From DATJLQ01 sp035509415 (GTDB taxonomy: Bacteria > Pseudomonadota > Alphaproteobacteria > JACZXZ01), in NCBI GenBank assembly GCA_035509415.1, contig DATJLQ010000192.1, positions 1 to 6,394 of the forward strand: DNA of 6,394 bases. The letters are read 5' to 3'. The notes under the pieces were generated by a model. It did no database searches. It was not told the DNA's origin and was given only the letters and a program-made list of their open reading frames with translations. Of this stretch, positions 5,096 to 6,394 are shown piece by piece. Made by a program: the position numbers and the translations under genes. Numbering within the stretch: position 1 is the first letter of the stretch; each line of letters opens with the position of its first letter.

Positions 5096-5246
5096 TAATT
5101 ATGACGCGACTCGCACAGGATGGTGCCACATCCGATCGATTGATATTTGAAAGCCGTGCGATCGTTACTCGATAATCTTGGCGGGCGCCACGGATGAACT
5201 TGATTTTTTACTTGCGCGAATCGCGCGAACGGCGCCGCGTCCTCGA
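5096..5246. other. Non-coding gap between the porin terminator and marR
   Basis: This 151-bp stretch is richer in A/T than its surroundings (for example TTGATATTTGAAA near 5140 and GATTTTTTA near 5202). It holds a short GCGCG-AAT-CGCGC inverted repeat near 5215-5227 and two copies of GATCG near 5134 and 5160. No gene is supported: the small plus-strand frame opening at 5194 runs through the porin terminator and antisense to the porin. It probably contains the upstream control region of marR. Confidence 0.5.
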
Positions 5247-5283
5247 GAAAAGAAAACGGGGTGGCGCTTTGGGCGCCACCCCG
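5247..5283 (-). terminator. Intrinsic terminator of the porin gene
   Basis: A perfect 11-bp stem, CGGGGTGGCGC (5257-5267) with GCGCCACCCCG (5273-5283), has a 5-nt loop. On the minus strand it is followed by TTTTCTTTTC (5256 to 5247). It begins 34 bp past the porin stop. This is a textbook strong terminator and separates the porin from marR, which is transcribed in the same direction. Confidence 0.92.
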
Positions 5284-5317
5284 GAGATCGTCTCCAGTTC
5301 GATCCTGGGGGATCGGA

Positions 5318-6394
5318 CTAGAACAGGTACTGCATGCCGAGCTCGAGACGCTCGTTGCTGCCGTAGCCGGTATAGCCGTTGGTCGCCCCACCCGAGGTGT
5401 AACCCGCGAGGTCGGACTGACGGTTGACCTGGTTCCACGCGAACTCGAGGCCGAAATTGACCGTCTTGACCGGGCTCCAGATGATGTTCGCCCAGACCGA
5501 CTGGGTCTGGTTCTCGGCCGCGCCGACGCCCGACGGGGAGGTGATCTGCGCACCCGCGTTGGTGTAGTACGCGTCGTGCGACAGGTCGATCTGGTTCAGG
5601 CCCCACGCCAGGTTCGACCGGATCGTGTCGGTCCACCAGTGACGGTAGTTCACCATGAAGCCGTGAGCCGGCGTCGCGGTGATGTGCGAAGTGCCGGTGC
5701 CGAAGCCGGTGACGACGAACGACTCGGAGTCGTCGGCGCCGCTCAGATCCTGCACGTCACCCACGCCCCAGAACACGGCCGCGCCGATGCGGTCCTTGCC
5801 GAGGGCGGGAATGAACTCGCCGGTGTTGATCGTGCCGCCGACATAGGCGCCGTAGCCGGTCGCCGAGGCGGAGTAGCCGGTGGTGGCGCCGTTGATGTTG
5901 CTGCCGCCGCCGTTGGTAAGCGAGAACTCGCGCACCTTGCCGCGCACCGCAACGTGGCCCCACGAGTCGGTATAGTCGGCGCCCGCCGTGAACTGCGGCA
6001 GGTACGTGACCTGATCCGACGCCGCGGTGGCACCCGGAGCCGCGGTCGAATTCGAGCCCGTGAGGAACTCGCCGCCTTCCGAGTTCGCCTGGTTCGAAGA
6101 CGAACCGCCGGCGCTCGCGGGCGCGATTTCACCCGCGATCATGAACTTGCCGATGTCCTGAGTGTAGCGCAGCAACGGAATGCGCGAGCCGTAGGACGGA
6201 CCCTGCGGACCCCAATAGTCGACCGACTCCATCGAGGTCGCGAAGTCGTTCTCGAACAGCTCGAAGTCCTTACCGGCTTCGACCGGGCCGAGGACGCCGT
6301 AGGCCAAGCGCAAGCGCGGCACGCCCTTGGTGGTCGGGTCGGAGTCGGCGCCCGAACCGCCGACGGCGGAACGGTAGTCGAACTCCATCACGGT
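5318..6394 (-). CDS. DcaP-like outer-membrane porin, N-terminus outside the window
   Basis: The frame is open to the window edge, giving 358 residues without a signal peptide, so the true start lies beyond 6394. The protein is rich in Gly, Ser, Thr, Asn and aromatic residues in alternating strands. It ends LELGMQYLF, with Phe last and hydrophobic residues at every second position before it, the signal recognised by the BAM outer-membrane assembly machinery. RLRLAYGVLGPVEAGKDFELF followed by VDYWGPQG and RYTQDIGKFMIAGE resembles the DcaP family (trimeric porins for dicarboxylates and peptides), as does the near-terminal VWANIIWSPVKTVNFGLEFAW. The usual family motif GQTWS is GKDFE here. A DcaP-type N-terminal coiled coil, if any, would be out of view. 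A serine/glycine/asparagine-rich stretch (about residues 94-120 of the fragment, SAGGSSSNQANSEGG) is probably an extracellular loop. Substrate unknown. A general alphaproteobacterial porin is the alternative. Confidence 0.87.
   Translation of the reverse strand, partial: TVMEFDYRSAVGGSGADSDPTTKGVPRLRLAYGVLGPVEAGKDFELFENDFATSMESVDYWGPQGPSYGSRIPLLRYTQDIGKFMIAGEIAPASAGGSSSNQANSEGGEFLTGSNSTAAPGATAASDQVTYLPQFTAGADYTDSWGHVAVRGKVREFSLTNGGGSNINGATTGYSASATGYGAYVGGTINTGEFIPALGKDRIGAAVFWGVGDVQDLSGADDSESFVVTGFGTGTSHITATPAHGFMVNYRHWWTDTIRSNLAWGLNQIDLSHDAYYTNAGAQITSPSGVGAAENQTQSVWANIIWSPVKTVNFGLEFAWNQVNRQSDLAGYTSGGATNGYTGYGSNERLELGMQYLF

Noticed and set aside
5194..5427. A 77-codon plus-strand frame beginning MNLIFYLRESRERRR
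   Set aside because: It passes through the porin terminator and antisense to the porin 3' end, has no good ribosome site, and turns into Arg-rich shadow sequence.
1..6394. Mobile elements, CRISPR arrays, tRNA/rRNA genes, toxin-antitoxin or defence genes
   Set aside because: I looked on both strands and saw no transposase, integrase, repeat-spacer array, cloverleaf-like tRNA or defence-related protein.

Overview
The window is GC-rich chromosomal DNA with strong codon bias towards G/C at third positions, so several long antisense open frames appear that are only shadows of real genes. The gene content (a 2-oxo acid dehydrogenase E2 subunit, a MarR regulator, a DcaP-like outer-membrane porin with a C-terminal Phe) indicates a Gram-negative bacterium. 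My best guess is a high-GC alphaproteobacterium, but nothing here fixes the taxonomy. I see no insertion sequence, integrase, CRISPR array, tRNA or rRNA.

Layout, left to right. Positions 1-372 (+) hold the C-terminal end of an E2 acyltransferase. Positions 373-740 have no protein gene; 405-554 is dense in perfect hairpins and ends, on the minus strand, in a good intrinsic terminator. Positions 741-1661 (-) encode a stand-alone homologue of the N-terminal hydrolase/formyltransferase domain of 10-formyltetrahydrofolate dehydrogenase. Positions 1840-2598 (-) encode an RsmI-type rRNA 2'-O-methyltransferase that lacks the usual C-terminal helical domain and ends in an acidic tail. Positions 2774-4546 (+) encode arginyl-tRNA synthetase, divergent from the RsmI-like gene. 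Positions 4577-5059 (-) encode a MarR-family regulator, convergent with argS. Positions 5318-6394 (-) hold most of a DcaP-like porin whose start lies beyond the window; its terminator is at 5247-5283.

How the genes relate. Three neighbours (formyltransferase homologue, RsmI-like enzyme, ArgRS) have links to translation or one-carbon metabolism. They are not one operon: the RsmI-like and formyltransferase genes are co-directional but 178 bp apart, and argS runs the other way. Both ArgRS and the RsmI-like protein look unlike the forms I would expect as the housekeeping copies in an alphaproteobacterium, so they may be second copies or horizontally acquired replacements. The MarR gene has a near-perfect inverted repeat just upstream of its start, a good candidate for an autoregulatory operator. 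The most interesting non-coding element is the possible structured small RNA on the minus strand at about 405-601.
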